Shown in pieces: positions 1 through 10,417 of a stretch of DNA of 64,000 bases; the stretch's first letter is position 1; each line of letters begins with the position of its first letter. The position numbers were made by a program, and so were the translations under genes. The stretch covers positions 237,549,785 to 237,613,784 of the forward strand of contig JBOZIK010000001.1 in assembly GCA_051453625.1 (NCBI GenBank). Reading direction: 5' to 3'. Origin of the DNA: Welwitschia mirabilis. Its lineage: Eukaryota > Gnetophyta > Gnetopsida > Welwitschiales. The notes under the pieces were generated by a model. That model was not told the origin of the DNA. It ran no database searches and saw nothing but the letters and a program-made list of their open reading frames with translations.

Positions 1-106
1 TTTTTGAATTTAAAAGATAATGTTTTGAAATTTCACATTACATATCTATAATGAGTTGTTTTTTAATGTGATTTTATGTTACTTGAATAAAATTCATGAA
101 CTTTAT

Positions 107-638
107 CTTGTAGGTGCATAATAACACTCTCATAAAGTTTTCTTATATCTATGTTTCAGATCAGTTAAAAATAATGCTATATCTACTCTTGTCCTTTGCC
201 CTTATGGATTACACTAATAAAATTAAATACCACACTCTTTCAAGCTAACCACTACTTAAGTTTATCACATCTATTCGATACCACTATTTTGTATTATGCA
301 TACACATTATCACTTNNNNNNNNNNTCTAAGCTATTAATGTTACATTTTATAATTTTTGTATGTGTATGATATTCATTTATTCTATGGTGAAATGCTTAA
401 GTAGAAGGCTTAGGAATATTTTAGTATTTATATTAGTTAACTACTTTTTGATATCTATTCCTACATGATTAAACTGAACTCAACTTACATTTTTCTAATG
501 CTGTTTTATCTTAGTCAAATTGGCTTGCAATATAGGATATTGCTCACTTTGTCAGGGACTGACAAGGAAAAGTATAGGGCTATGTTTAAATGCTAATTTG
601 TAGGAATTTGATAGTCTATTTTGAGTACTTTTGTAGGA
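107..638. repeat. Direct repeat, unit 1 (other copy 739-1260)
   Basis: This stretch and 739-1260 are near-copies, by eye well above 90% identical, separated only by the 100-N run at 639-738. Both carry the same non-coding AT-rich sequence, and both end inside the first ~50 bp of the LTR that starts at 1,207. The 10-N run at 316-325 corresponds to essentially no missing sequence in the sister copy, so short N runs here are not true sizes. I see no coding signal. Either this is a genuine local duplication or two overlapping contig ends or haplotypes were placed side by side; the latter is more likely because the pattern recurs at other gaps. Confidence 0.85.
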
Positions 639-738
639 NNNNNNNNNNNNNNNNNNNNNNNNNNNNNNNNNNNNNNNNNNNNNNNNNNNNNNNNNNNNNN
701 NNNNNNNNNNNNNNNNNNNNNNNNNNNNNNNNNNNNNN

Positions 739-1260
739 CTTGTAGGAGCATTGTAACACTCTCATAATGTTTTCTTATAGCTATGTTTCAGATTAGCTAA
801 AAAGAATGCTATATCTACTCTTGTCCTTTTTCCTTATGGATTACACTAATAAAATTAAATGCCATACTCTTTCAAGATAACCACTACTTAAGTTTATCAC
901 ATCTATTCAATACCACTATTTTTTATTATGCATACACATTACCATTTTCTAAGCTATTAATGTTACATTTTATAATTTTTTATGTGTATAATATTCATTT
1001 ATTCTATTGTGAAATGCTTAAGTAGGAGGCTTAGGAAGATTTCAGCATTTATATCAATTAACTACTTTTTGATATCTATTCCTACATGATTAAACTTAAC
1101 TCAACTTACATTTTTCTATTGTTATTTTATCTTAGTCAAATTGGCTTGCAATATAGCTTATTACTCACTTTGTCAGGGACTGACAAGATAGAGTATAGGG
1201 CTATGTTGCAATTCCAATTTGTAGGAATTTGGTAATGTATTTTTAGTACTTTCATAGGAC
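739..1260. repeat. Direct repeat, unit 2 (copy of 107-638)
   Basis: Second copy of the sequence described at 107-638. It runs without interruption into the LTR at 1,207, so it is the better version of the upstream flank of that element. No gene is seen in it. Confidence 0.85.
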
Positions 1261-2350
1261 ATTTATATAGGTTTGGATGTAATATTGATGATCAAGGAGA
1301 ACTGATATGATGATCATTAGAACATGTAATTCTTGGCATATTTGGAGGCTTCTCAAGCATCTTCTGATACTTCATACTTTGGAAGAATAATGTACTACAC
1401 TAAAGACTAATTTACCTTTGAGATTGAAGATAAAAAAGCCTATCATCCACTTTATCATTCTCATGAGAGGTAACACAACAACATTGCTAACATTGACAGA
1501 AGATGCAAGGTTGATAGTGATGCCTAAAGCTAATGTAGTACCTTTTGACATAGAGTGATGTCCCCTCTATTACCCCTATGATAGTTAGGATGATAGCTAT
1601 TTTTCTATAACTGGAAAGAATTATATTATAATGAAGTCATACAATTCATTTAGATTATTAGCATTTCTTTTCCAACTTTTAGGGTTTAGATTATAGAACT
1701 TTAATGTAAAGCTATAAATACCCTTCCCCTTATTTACCTCTGTTTCCATTTTTTGTATCAGATATTCTTATGATAGAATATTAAAGGATAAGAGATCCAT
1801 TTAGTAGCTATAGAGAAGAGTTTCCTTGGTGTTGAGCTAAGTATACTCCACAGAGGTATTTCTACTTTGTTGTAAGTTGATATAACATTCTATAAATTAA
1901 TACAAATAGTCTTTTCATTCCAATTCTATTTATGTCCCTTATGTTTTAAGTTAGTTATAGTTTAAGTAATGCTTTTATAATTTATTTAGATCATAAGGGT
2001 AACCATTATTAAGGTTGATTATATTAGTTTATATTTCCATTTTTTTTATTTACATTTCACATTACATTTCATATTCTATTTAATATATCTATCTCATTGT
2101 TCACATTGACTAGGAATAAGTAAAGTACTCTTCTTAATTGATTTAAATTATAAAGATCTAGTTGTTATAATAGGAGAATTAGGATCCAATATAATCCATT
2201 TCACTTCTATTTGTATTTCATCTCCATACACTTTGCATTACATTTTACTTTGTTATTTACTTTTAGTTATTAAAAGATAAAAAGACTTAGAATATCTTTA
2301 GAAATCAATTTTCTAACTTTGAGCCTAGTGCCTTCATTGGGATTATGACA
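1207..2350 (+). mobile_element. LTR, family A, 5' LTR of + strand Ty3/gypsy element
   Basis: A 1,144-bp LTR starting TGCAATTCC and ending GATTATGACA. The ends were set by comparison with a second copy on the opposite strand at 42,373-43,517 (1,145 bp) and with the related family B LTRs at 46,098 and 62,988; all keep TG...CA termini. A plant-type TATA box (CTATAAATA) lies at 1,712-1,720. Homology with the 42-kb copy continues for about 100 bp beyond the 3' end, so this is the 5' LTR of an element running to the right and not a solo LTR. The Athila/Tat-like pol at 6.2-9.4 kb on the same strand is the natural internal region, although the leader between them is long and decayed. Confidence 0.75.
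1711..1720 (+). promoter_or_regulatory. TATA box of LTR family A
   Basis: GCTATAAATA at mid-LTR, conserved in position and sequence in the opposite-strand copy (43,009-43,019). It would have driven the element's genomic RNA. Any activity today is unlikely in such a decayed element. Confidence 0.55.
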
Positions 2351-4980
2351 TTCTAGTGAACTCTCATCTATACTAGTCTATGTATTTTACAAGTATTATA
2401 ATTTATATATTTGATTAAAGGACTTAATAACTACATAAATTCACACCTATATAAAATTTACAACTACTTAAATTCAAAATATAGAACTTAAAAAAACTAG
2501 ATTCTTCAAATTAATAAAAAATCATTTGATTAAAGAAATATTTTTACTAAATTTTGATACATTTGATTAAAATACAACTATTTACTTATCATGAAATGAA
2601 TTATAAAAGTAATAAATAATTTAAACTATCTTATAAATCAATAAGCAATTGATAAAAATAAACATATAAATGTTTATTAAATCAAAGTAACATAGTGAAT
2701 TTTAGTCTATTTTGACCAATAGAAAGAGGTAAAAGGAAGAAGACAGAGAAAATGTAAAAGGAAAATTAGAACAATGGAATTAGAAATTTTCAAAACCTTA
2801 AAATACTCAAAAAATTTTCTAGAAATTATTTCAGAAGATAAATATTTAAGATCAAGTAGAATCAACTAAAACTAATAAAAGTAGTTGGTCTAGGGAAAAA
2901 AAACTATGAAAATTAGAATCAACCCTAATTTGATCAAGCATATTAAGAAAACTATAAAAATTGATAAAAAATGGATTTTGTGTTTTAAAATTACTCAAAA
3001 AGAATGCATGATAGAATCTTAAACAAATCAATAATGACATAGAAAATTACTATGCAAAAATAAGAAAATTAAGATTTCATAGTTTAGGAATTTTTCCAAG
3101 TAAAACTATAGTTTTTACTATAAATAGCCAAAAAAGGGGTTTTTAAGTCTACATTTGGATTTTGAATAATCAAGGATGAAAGTTCCTACATCATAAGAAG
3201 AAGCTAATGATAAATGTTCAAAATCATTAGAGTTTTGGAAAAAGAGTTATGGTTAAAACAAGAATTGAAATTTACTAATCTACTTCAATTCTAAGAAGAA
3301 GAGAAAGAAAGAGAGTAATTCATATAAAAATAAATAATTTTGGTTCTAGGTAATGTACATAAAATATATAAGAACTAATCTAATACTTTTAGAAATAACA
3401 AAATAGAAATTCATCATTATTTGCTTAAGATAAAAGGTGGAATTGTGAAAAAAATTATTAATAAAATGAGAAGAATGAAGGAAAGAAGAGAGAAGAGAGG
3501 AATTAAACACATGGTTTTTTTAACCTAGAGATATTAACCATAGGTAATAAATAAATAACAATCTAGTTATCACTAATTATGAAACATGCTATAAAAAGTA
3601 TGACTAAATTGAAAGAAAAGCAACATAAAAATGCATAAATTACGTAATTAAAAGCATAAAAATATAAGGAAAAGAACACTTATTAGTGTCAAATAAAATC
3701 ACAACCCTTTCCATTAGTCTTCAATCCAATGTATTACAAGATTTGGTGCCTTCTCCTCCTTGTGCACCACTCATTCATGTGCACCTAACTACCCCTATAA
3801 TGCCCTCTAAATGGATGAAAATGAGATAAAAGGTAATGGAAACTAGAATGTGAAAGCATGTAAAATTCTATAATGAATTTATGTGAAAAAAATGATGTAA
3901 ATGAAGAAGTAGAAGGCTTCCAAAATTGATGGAGAGAGAAGATTAACTTGAAAGTAAAGAAATTAAGAGAATAAAAAAAATAGATAATCTTCTTCTAATA
4001 CTTGAAAATGGCTTGAATCTCATCAAAATGGTATAAATTTAGTGTAATAATGTTGTGGTTTAAGGTTTAGCAATAAGGGTCACATTCAAAAGCGTGCTTA
4101 GGCTAATTTCAAACCAGGAAGTTGCCAAAACCATTACATTTCCACATTCATCACATGTAAACATAGTGAAAATGATCTAATCGTGTTACAACACCAATTT
4201 ACTCATAGAAATTATGTTGTAGGGCTATAAAGGTAGTATGAAAAATAACTATCTTAACTTTCAAATGTTAGATTTATTCAATTTTATCTCTTATAACTTA
4301 TATTATATGAAAACATCAAATTTAACTTAAAAAAACTAGTAACATATAAATTATAACTCCTAGAATGTAAGTTTCTAAGGTACTAATATCATGAAATGCT
4401 TTAATGTCATCTAACATCACGTACATAGTGTCAAAGAGAATTAAAACGATCAAACTATCATGTGGATGAGATATAATCATAAAAAAGGGCTATGAATCAT
4501 CTACACAACTTTTATGCTAAAGTAGTCCTTCAATCCGAATATTCACCCTTGATCTTAATCTCTTGATGGTGGTCATTATGAAGAGTCCTAAACTAGATAA
4601 TAATGAATCATTTTAATATTATTAATTTTCTAAAGTTCCTATCACCTTAAAATTGCAAAGATACCTCTAAATATAATATTAAATTTAGCAACATAATGCA
4701 AATAATGACTAGTAATGCCTTATTTTATCAAAAACTCATGCTTCATACATTCAATCCTATGGAACCTTTAGTTTTAAAAATTTATGATAAATAAGAAATA
4801 TAAACACTACTAATATTTCTAATTTTAAAGGGAAAAAATAACGAGAAAGATATGCTTTACTTAAGAATTCTTTATTCTTTTTACAATGATAACTACTTGA
4901 AAATTAATTTAGATTTTGTAAATCACTTTTTATTTTCATTTAAGGAAGATTCTCAAATTATTTTTCATAGGTTTCTAAAA
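2351..4980 (+). other. Decayed leader of the first + strand element
   Basis: AT-rich sequence with stops in every frame. The first ~100 bp match the sequence next to the family A LTR at 42,273-42,372, as expected for the start of an internal region. No primer-binding site is convincing after the LTR end. Beyond about 2,450 I see no recognisable motif; a long untranslated leader before gag is usual in Athila/Tat elements, so I infer that this is leader plus possible later insertions. Confidence 0.35.
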
Positions 4981-5039
4981 TCATACATTTAAAACTTGGA
5001 CTACCCTAAGAATAGCATTCCTAAGTAAATCTTAACATG

Positions 5040-5960
5040 TAAGGATTATTAAATATTTGAAGGATCAAATCCTGAATATAAAATGGAAGGACAATAAAAA
5101 GTTTTATAACTCTATAATAGATATTGGATTCTATTTGAAAAATGTTTTAATCATGAAATAGATTTAATAAAGTGCATGAGATCTTTACTAAGAAGATTAT
5201 AAAGTAATTATTTGAAAAATTAGATATACTAATGGAGGTAGTATTAGGAATGGCAATACCTATGAAATCAAAGTAAGCACGATGATAAGAAATAGCAAAA
5301 AGTAAATGAAGTTATTAGTGATAAGGAAATAAGAATAAAACATGTAAGTATGTTAGAAGAGACTAATAAGCAACTAATGTATTAACTAAAGAAATAAATA
5401 GAATAAAATAGGATGAATAAGTTAAATCATGCAAACATTATAATGAAGATAATCATCGATCTATAAAATATCCCTAGATGATAAATTTTTGTAGAATCAC
5501 AATTATAATTGAAAGAAGTCTTATCCTAGTTAGCTTAGCAAATGAAAAACTAAGAAGAAAACTATAATTTAAAGATTTATATATTCTAAATGATAATAAC
5601 AATATGTTTACTTTATCTACTAAAGAATTAAGAAGGAGATTGTAGTAATTAAAAAATTCAAATAAGATGAAAAAACCTAAGGAATCTCTATTAATAAGAC
5701 AACCTTAATTAAATCAAAGAAAAGTTAGTTCTAATATTATTAAACCTAGATTAGGAAGAAGTTTTTGTTTTAATTCATCTTCCAAAAAAAGTAATAAGAA
5801 ATAATAAAGAATGAGAAAGTATAGAAATCATCCTAACTAAAATTTATAAGATAATAGATAAAACATTACCTTTGTTAATGAGAAGTAAAAAAGTGAAAAG
5901 TATTTTAAGGAGAGAGAAAAAATGATTTAGAATATTTCATCATGGCTATGAAGAGTACTT
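5040..5960 (+). pseudogene. gag remnant with degenerate zinc knuckle
   Basis: Gag packages retroelement RNA in the cytoplasmic particle. Only the C-terminal part can be recognised: at 5,430-5,474 the reading CKHYNEDNHRSIKYP has the spacing of a CX2CX4HX4C zinc knuckle followed by the usual Pro, with the second and third Cys replaced by Tyr. The knuckle lies about 700 bp upstream of the protease on the same strand, the expected order. Upstream sequence is broken by many stops and I cannot place the gag start. The minus-strand Athila-like copy has a knuckle with the same Tyr at the second Cys position (60,423-60,468), which supports the assignment. Confidence 0.45.
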
Positions 5961-6181
5961 TAATTTTATTATCTATGATAAAAATATTAAAATATATTAT
6001 GTTTTATTGGAAGAAAATGAAGAAATTTTGTTGTAAGAAACGAAGTAAAAAACCAAAGTAGAAAGTAGGTACTAAAAAAAGAAAAATTGAATTAATCAAA
6101 ATAGATCAAATTTTATGGTCTTTTAATGAAGCCTTATAAGGAAACCAAATTAAGAAAGACAATGATCTTGAAATACTAGTA

Positions 6182-6457
6182 GTGGATTTAGTAATAGAAG
6201 ATGCTTGTAAAATAAAAGATTTAGTAGAATTAGGGGCTAGTATTAATGTTATCTCTCATAAAATATTTGAATATCTTAAAAGTACTAAACCAGTTTTATA
6301 CAATTATCAAGTTTACATGATAGATGGCTTAGCTATAAGGCCGAAACATATAATAAAAAATACATCCATAGAGCTTCAAGAATTTGAATACCTAGTCATT
6401 TTAGTTTTTATGAGAGCCAAAGGAAATAGGAATTCCATAATCTTGGAAAGACCCTAA
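6182..6457 (+). pseudogene. Retropepsin-like protease of Athila/Tat-type element
   Basis: Aspartic protease that would cut the gag-pol polyprotein. The 91-codon open stretch carries VELGASINVI near residue 15, matching the family pattern D-x-G-A-S-(V/I)-N-x-(M/I), and later a Gly-Asn-Arg-x-Ser-Ile-Ile-Leu-Glu-Arg-Pro end matching the usual IILGRP. The catalytic Asp of the DxGAS motif is Glu here, so the enzyme should be dead even apart from the flanking stops. It sits between the gag knuckle (5.4 kb) and RT (7.0 kb). The ATG at 6,182 is simply the first Met after a stop; in the element this domain would be internal to a polyprotein. Confidence 0.75.
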
Positions 6458-6959
6458 ATGAAAAAAAAAATTATCTATTCTAAAACATAAGTGATGTAAA
6501 TTAGTTTAAGAGATTTAATATACTAAATAAAAATTTTAGCTACAATGGAAACTAAACATTCTTCCTCTTAAAGGGGATATTATGTTAACATGGTTATCGT
6601 AAGACAAACACAAGAAGTATTAGAAAAACAAGAATTAAATAGGAAGGAATATTCATTAATCATGTTACCAATTGAAGAGGAAGAGGAACTTGAAAAATAT
6701 CCTTTTAATAAAGGACTTGAATATATAGAAATATAAAAGAGTTAATCATTAACTATTAATAGAAATTTAATTCACTCTTAAAAGAGAAAATTAAAAAGAA
6801 CGTTAACAAAAGCAACTATAGTATTTGATTGGAATCATGTAAATAACACAAGAATAGATACTATAATCTACAATCCTAAGACTTACTTAGATGTTACCAT
6901 AAAATATATTAGGCAACTAGAGAGTGTGTGCGTAACCCCCATATGTAAGGACCGATTAA

Positions 6960-7620
6960 ATACAAAATTTTAAGATTATTAAAAATAGGTTTCATATACC
7001 CTATATTTGATTTAGAATAAATAATTCCTAATATGGTAGATTTAAAAAGAGAAAATAAATGCACGGTATTCATATATGCTACCTTCTATAAAGATGACTA
7101 TCCCTTATAAGATTTAGAAATAATTTTTAATCATAATTATTATAACTTATTAAACACATGTAGTGAATATAATCAGATACTTATGTCTCCTAAAGACTAA
7201 GTAAAGAGAATTATTACTTGTAAATGGGACATGTATTCTTGTAACATCATACCCTTTAGATTATGTAATGTGCTACTCACTTTTTAAAGACCAGCTAATA
7301 ATATTTTTTAAGATATGATTTGAAATCAAGTTGAGAGTTTTATGAATGAATTATTAACTTTAAAAAATAATTTTAATAAATCTTTGGAGAGATTAAAAGC
7401 TCTAGATGTGAGAAAAATAATTATTCTAGGTCATAGGATATCCACTTAATGATTTAAAACTAATAAATAAAAGATTATTATCATTAATAAAATTTTACCA
7501 TCCTCTAACCCAATAGAAGTAAGGTTATTTTTTGATCATATAAATTATTATGAAAGATTCATTACTAATTTTAGTAAAATTTATAAATTATTGAGTAACT
7601 TCTTATGAAGAAAAAGATTA
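6960..7620 (+). pseudogene. Reverse transcriptase remnant (Ty3/gypsy, Athila/Tat-like)
   Basis: RT domain of the pol polyprotein, recognisable across several frames. ATFYKDDYPL (about 7,070) matches the family's T-x-K-D-H-F/Y-P-L; LLNTCSEYNQILMSPKD (about 7,150) matches the L-D-G-Y-S-G-Y-N-Q-I-x-x-x-x-x-D block, with catalytic Asp changed to Asn and Gly to Thr; NIIPFRLCNVLLTF (about 7,240) matches the M-P-F-G-L-C-N-A-P-A-T-F block; the thumb follows with ILGHRIS (7,420) and a Y-Y-E-R-F-I-T-N-F-S-K block (7,545). The usual Y-V-D-D region is not recognisable. Multiple stops and at least two frameshifts occur. Order with the protease upstream and RNase H downstream is canonical. Confidence 0.75.
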
Positions 7621-7679
7621 TGAATGAACTTAGAAATGCAATAAACTTTTTTAAAATTTGAAAAATAACTTACTTTGTA

Positions 7680-8075
7680 TAAAGTACGTTGAAGAAGACC
7701 TTTTTACATCTTTAGCAATCATTCAAAGCTTTGTACTGATGTGGTATTGGAGAAAAAAGATGATAAAAATAAATATTATGCTATTTCTTATAAAGAACAT
7801 TAATTCTTATAACAAAATTATATAGTCATATAAAAGGAAATTATTTAATTTATTATAGCTTTAGAAACATTTAGGCATTACATCTTAGAATATGAAGTTC
7901 ATATAGGTCATAGTGCTATGTGGTTTTTAATGAATAAAAAGAAAAAAAAACTATTAAATTATCAGGTGGATTCTTTTAATGTAAGAATTTAGTCTAAAAA
8001 TAATATATAAAAAGGATAGAGGAAATATAATAGCTAATCACATTTCTAGAGTAGAATTTCCTAAATAAGCAAAGT
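7680..8075 (+). pseudogene. RNase H remnant (Ty3/gypsy)
   Basis: RNase H would degrade the RNA strand during reverse transcription. Visible pieces in order: a D-V-V-L-E-K-K-D-D-K start (about 7,738), A-I-S-Y-K-E-H (7,785), ALETFRHYILEYEVHIGHSA (7,858-7,917) matching the family's A-L-x-K-F-R-x-Y-L-L-x-x-x-V-x-x-x-T-D-H, and NIIANHISR (8,027) matching the N-x-V-A-D-H-L-S-R end. Stops and frame changes separate the pieces. It follows RT directly and precedes the integrase. Confidence 0.75.
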
Positions 8076-8229
8076 AAATAAATATCAAAAATAGGTTTCT
8101 TAATTAATACAAAAATCGTATGGATTTTTACATCACCAATTTTCTAGTAAGGAAAAACATACATCATTACTTAACATATTATAAAAATAATATACTATTA
8201 AGGGAAGTAAAACATTATATATAAGAAGG

Positions 8230-9390
8230 TAAAACTCTTTTCAAGTTATGTAAGGATGGTATTACTAGAATATGTGTAAGTAAAAGAGTTCATAGTGAAT
8301 TATTACAAAGTTTTCATGTAGAAGAAGGAAAAGGTCAATATGGAGGAAAATTAATAGTCATAAAAATATTATGTGTAAGGTATTATTAGACAAATCTATT
8401 TAAAGACTCTTTCATTCATGCTAAGAGTTGTTATCAATATCCAAGTAAAGTAGTCTCGTCAAAAGTGATGAAGATTCCTCAATAATGGATTTAATATTTA
8501 GAACCTTCTAATGTTTGGAAATAAATTTTATTGGTTCTATGAATTTAAAATCCTATGGAAGTAAATACATTTTTGTGTTTATGAATTATTTAACTAAATT
8601 AGCTAAAGCTGAGATTATTTCTAACTAGTCCATAGAAACAATTATTAGATTTTTACCTAAGAATATTCTTCATAGGTTGGGTATTCATAAGAGTATTATA
8701 TTATGTACTAGAATCCATTTCACTAGTTAAGAGTTTATCAAATTTCTATCTAGATTTAAAATCCATCATAAACTCTCTTCTACTTACAATCCTTAATCTA
8801 ATGATCAAGTTAAGGTTATAAATAAATAATTAAATAAAGTTTTAATTAAAATTATGAATGCTTAATATACTAGTTAGAAATAAAAACTTATTGAAGAATT
8901 TTGAGCCTATAGGATAACATTTTAGGCTTTACATCTTATAAGTTAGTTTATGTTAAGAAAACAACTTTATTAATTATTTTTAAATGAAAATCTTATAAAC
9001 TAGCTAAATGATTGGATTGTAAATTAGATAAAGTGCAATAAGAGTGTATTCAAAATATGAATAAAATACATAAAGACAAAAGAGAAGCCTTAATAACAAA
9101 AGAATTAATACAAAAGCTAGTAAATACTTAATATGATAAAACATTAGGAATACTGACTCTAAAAATCAGAAATAAAGTATTGCTTATTAATCCTAGAGAT
9201 ATAGCTTCTAAACAAAAATATGCTAAAAAATAGAATGTTATATATACTTTGATGAAATTCCTATCAAATGGAATAGTAGAGATAATTAATGATGAAATTA
9301 AAGAAACATATCAAGTAAACAGCCATATGATCAAAACTTATAGTAAAGGAATCTCACTTCTAAAAATAATGAAAAGCACCATAGGGTGAT
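8230..9390 (+). pseudogene. Integrase remnant (Ty3/gypsy, Athila/Tat-like)
   Basis: Integrase inserts the element cDNA into the genome. An N-terminal zinc-binding region remains as LLQSFHVEEGKGQYGG (about 8,303) and AKSCYQYPSK (8,420). The core follows with FIGSMNLKSYGSKYIFVF (8,530), IILCTRIHFTS (8,695) and SNDQVKVINK (8,797). The Glu of the D-D-35-E triad, after G-Q-V, reads Lys, and the Asp residues of the first two blocks are also replaced, so the enzyme is dead. The C-terminal part ends with VNSHMIKTYSKG (about 9,320), equivalent to the family's V-N-G-Q-R-L-K-x-Y. A partial second copy of this tail follows at 9,793. Confidence 0.75.
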
Positions 9391-9643
9391 TTTCTTCATT
9401 TACCTCTTTCCTCTACAATAATAATTGTTTAACAAAATTAAAAAATTAAAAAGAAACATACTATCATGTAAAAAGACTTATTCTTTAAAAACAAAATAGT
9501 TGTTCTTTGAAATTTTAAAACTTTTTTGATAGATGGATCTTTTATTTAAGGAATAAGTAAGGCTTTGTGAAGGATTACATTATAAAACTAGAAATAACTA
9601 AATGATTAGAAGAAATAAGAGTACTAATGCAAATATCTAATTC

Positions 9644-9690
<47 letters not shown>

Positions 9691-9691
9691 C
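9644..9691. repeat. (GA)n microsatellite
   Basis: About 48 bp of GA dinucleotides with one GAAA interruption, ending at the 100-N run 9,693-9,792. A similar GA tract at 10,355-10,417 ends the duplicated block downstream. Confidence 0.95.
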
Positions 9692-9792
9692 ANNNNNNNN
9701 NNNNNNNNNNNNNNNNNNNNNNNNNNNNNNNNNNNNNNNNNNNNNNNNNNNNNNNNNNNNNNNNNNNNNNNNNNNNNNNNNNNNNNNNNNNN

Positions 9793-10326
9793 ACATTATA
9801 GGCTTCACATCTTATAACCTAGTTTATGTTAAGAAAACAACTTTACTAATTAGGTTTAAATGAATAAACTAGCTAAATGATTAGATTGTAACTTAGATAA
9901 AGCACAATAAGAGTATATTCAAAATATGAATAAACTACATAAAGATAAAAGAGAAGCCTTAATAATAAAAGAATTAATCCAAAAACAAGTAAATACTTAA
10001 TATGATAAAACATTAGGAATACTAACTCTAAAAATCAGAAATAAAGTATTGCTTATTAATCCTAGAAATATAACTTCTAAAAAAAAATATGCTCAAAACT
10101 TATAGTAAAGGAATCTCACTTCTAAAAATAATTGAAAAGCAGCATAGTGTGGTTCTCTTCATTTACCTCTTTCCATCATAATAATAATAGTTTAATAAAA
10201 TTAAAAAATTAAAAATAAAACATACTATCATATAAAAAGTCTTATTCTGTAAAACGAAAATAGTTGTTATTTGAAATTTTAAAACTTTTTTGATAGATGG
10301 ATCTTTTATTTGAGGAATAAATAAGG
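9793..10326 (+). pseudogene. Second copy of the integrase C-terminal tail
   Basis: Close copy of 8,918-9,565, entering just after a 100-N gap. It has lost about 110 bp relative to the first copy, joining the AAATATGCT near 10,090 directly to the sequence equivalent to 9,330; the lost part covers the GPY-like and V-N-G-Q-R-type region. Like the first copy, it is followed by a GA microsatellite. Because the copies differ by a deletion and many substitutions, they may be two diverged haplotypes or a true duplication rather than one sequence read twice. Confidence 0.8.
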
Positions 10327-10354
10327 NNNNNNNNNNNNNNNNNNNNNNNNNNNN

Positions 10355-10411
<57 letters not shown>

Positions 10412-10417
10412 GAGAGA
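10355..10417. repeat. (GA)n microsatellite, second tract
   Basis: About 60 bp of GA repeats with single-base interruptions (GACA, GCGA), immediately after a 28-N run (10,327-10,354). Equivalent to the tract at 9,644. Confidence 0.95.

Noticed and set aside
9575-9863. Open frames across the GA repeat and the following N run
   Set aside because: They consist of repeat-coded Arg-Glu or Ser-Leu runs and undetermined bases; there is no gene evidence.
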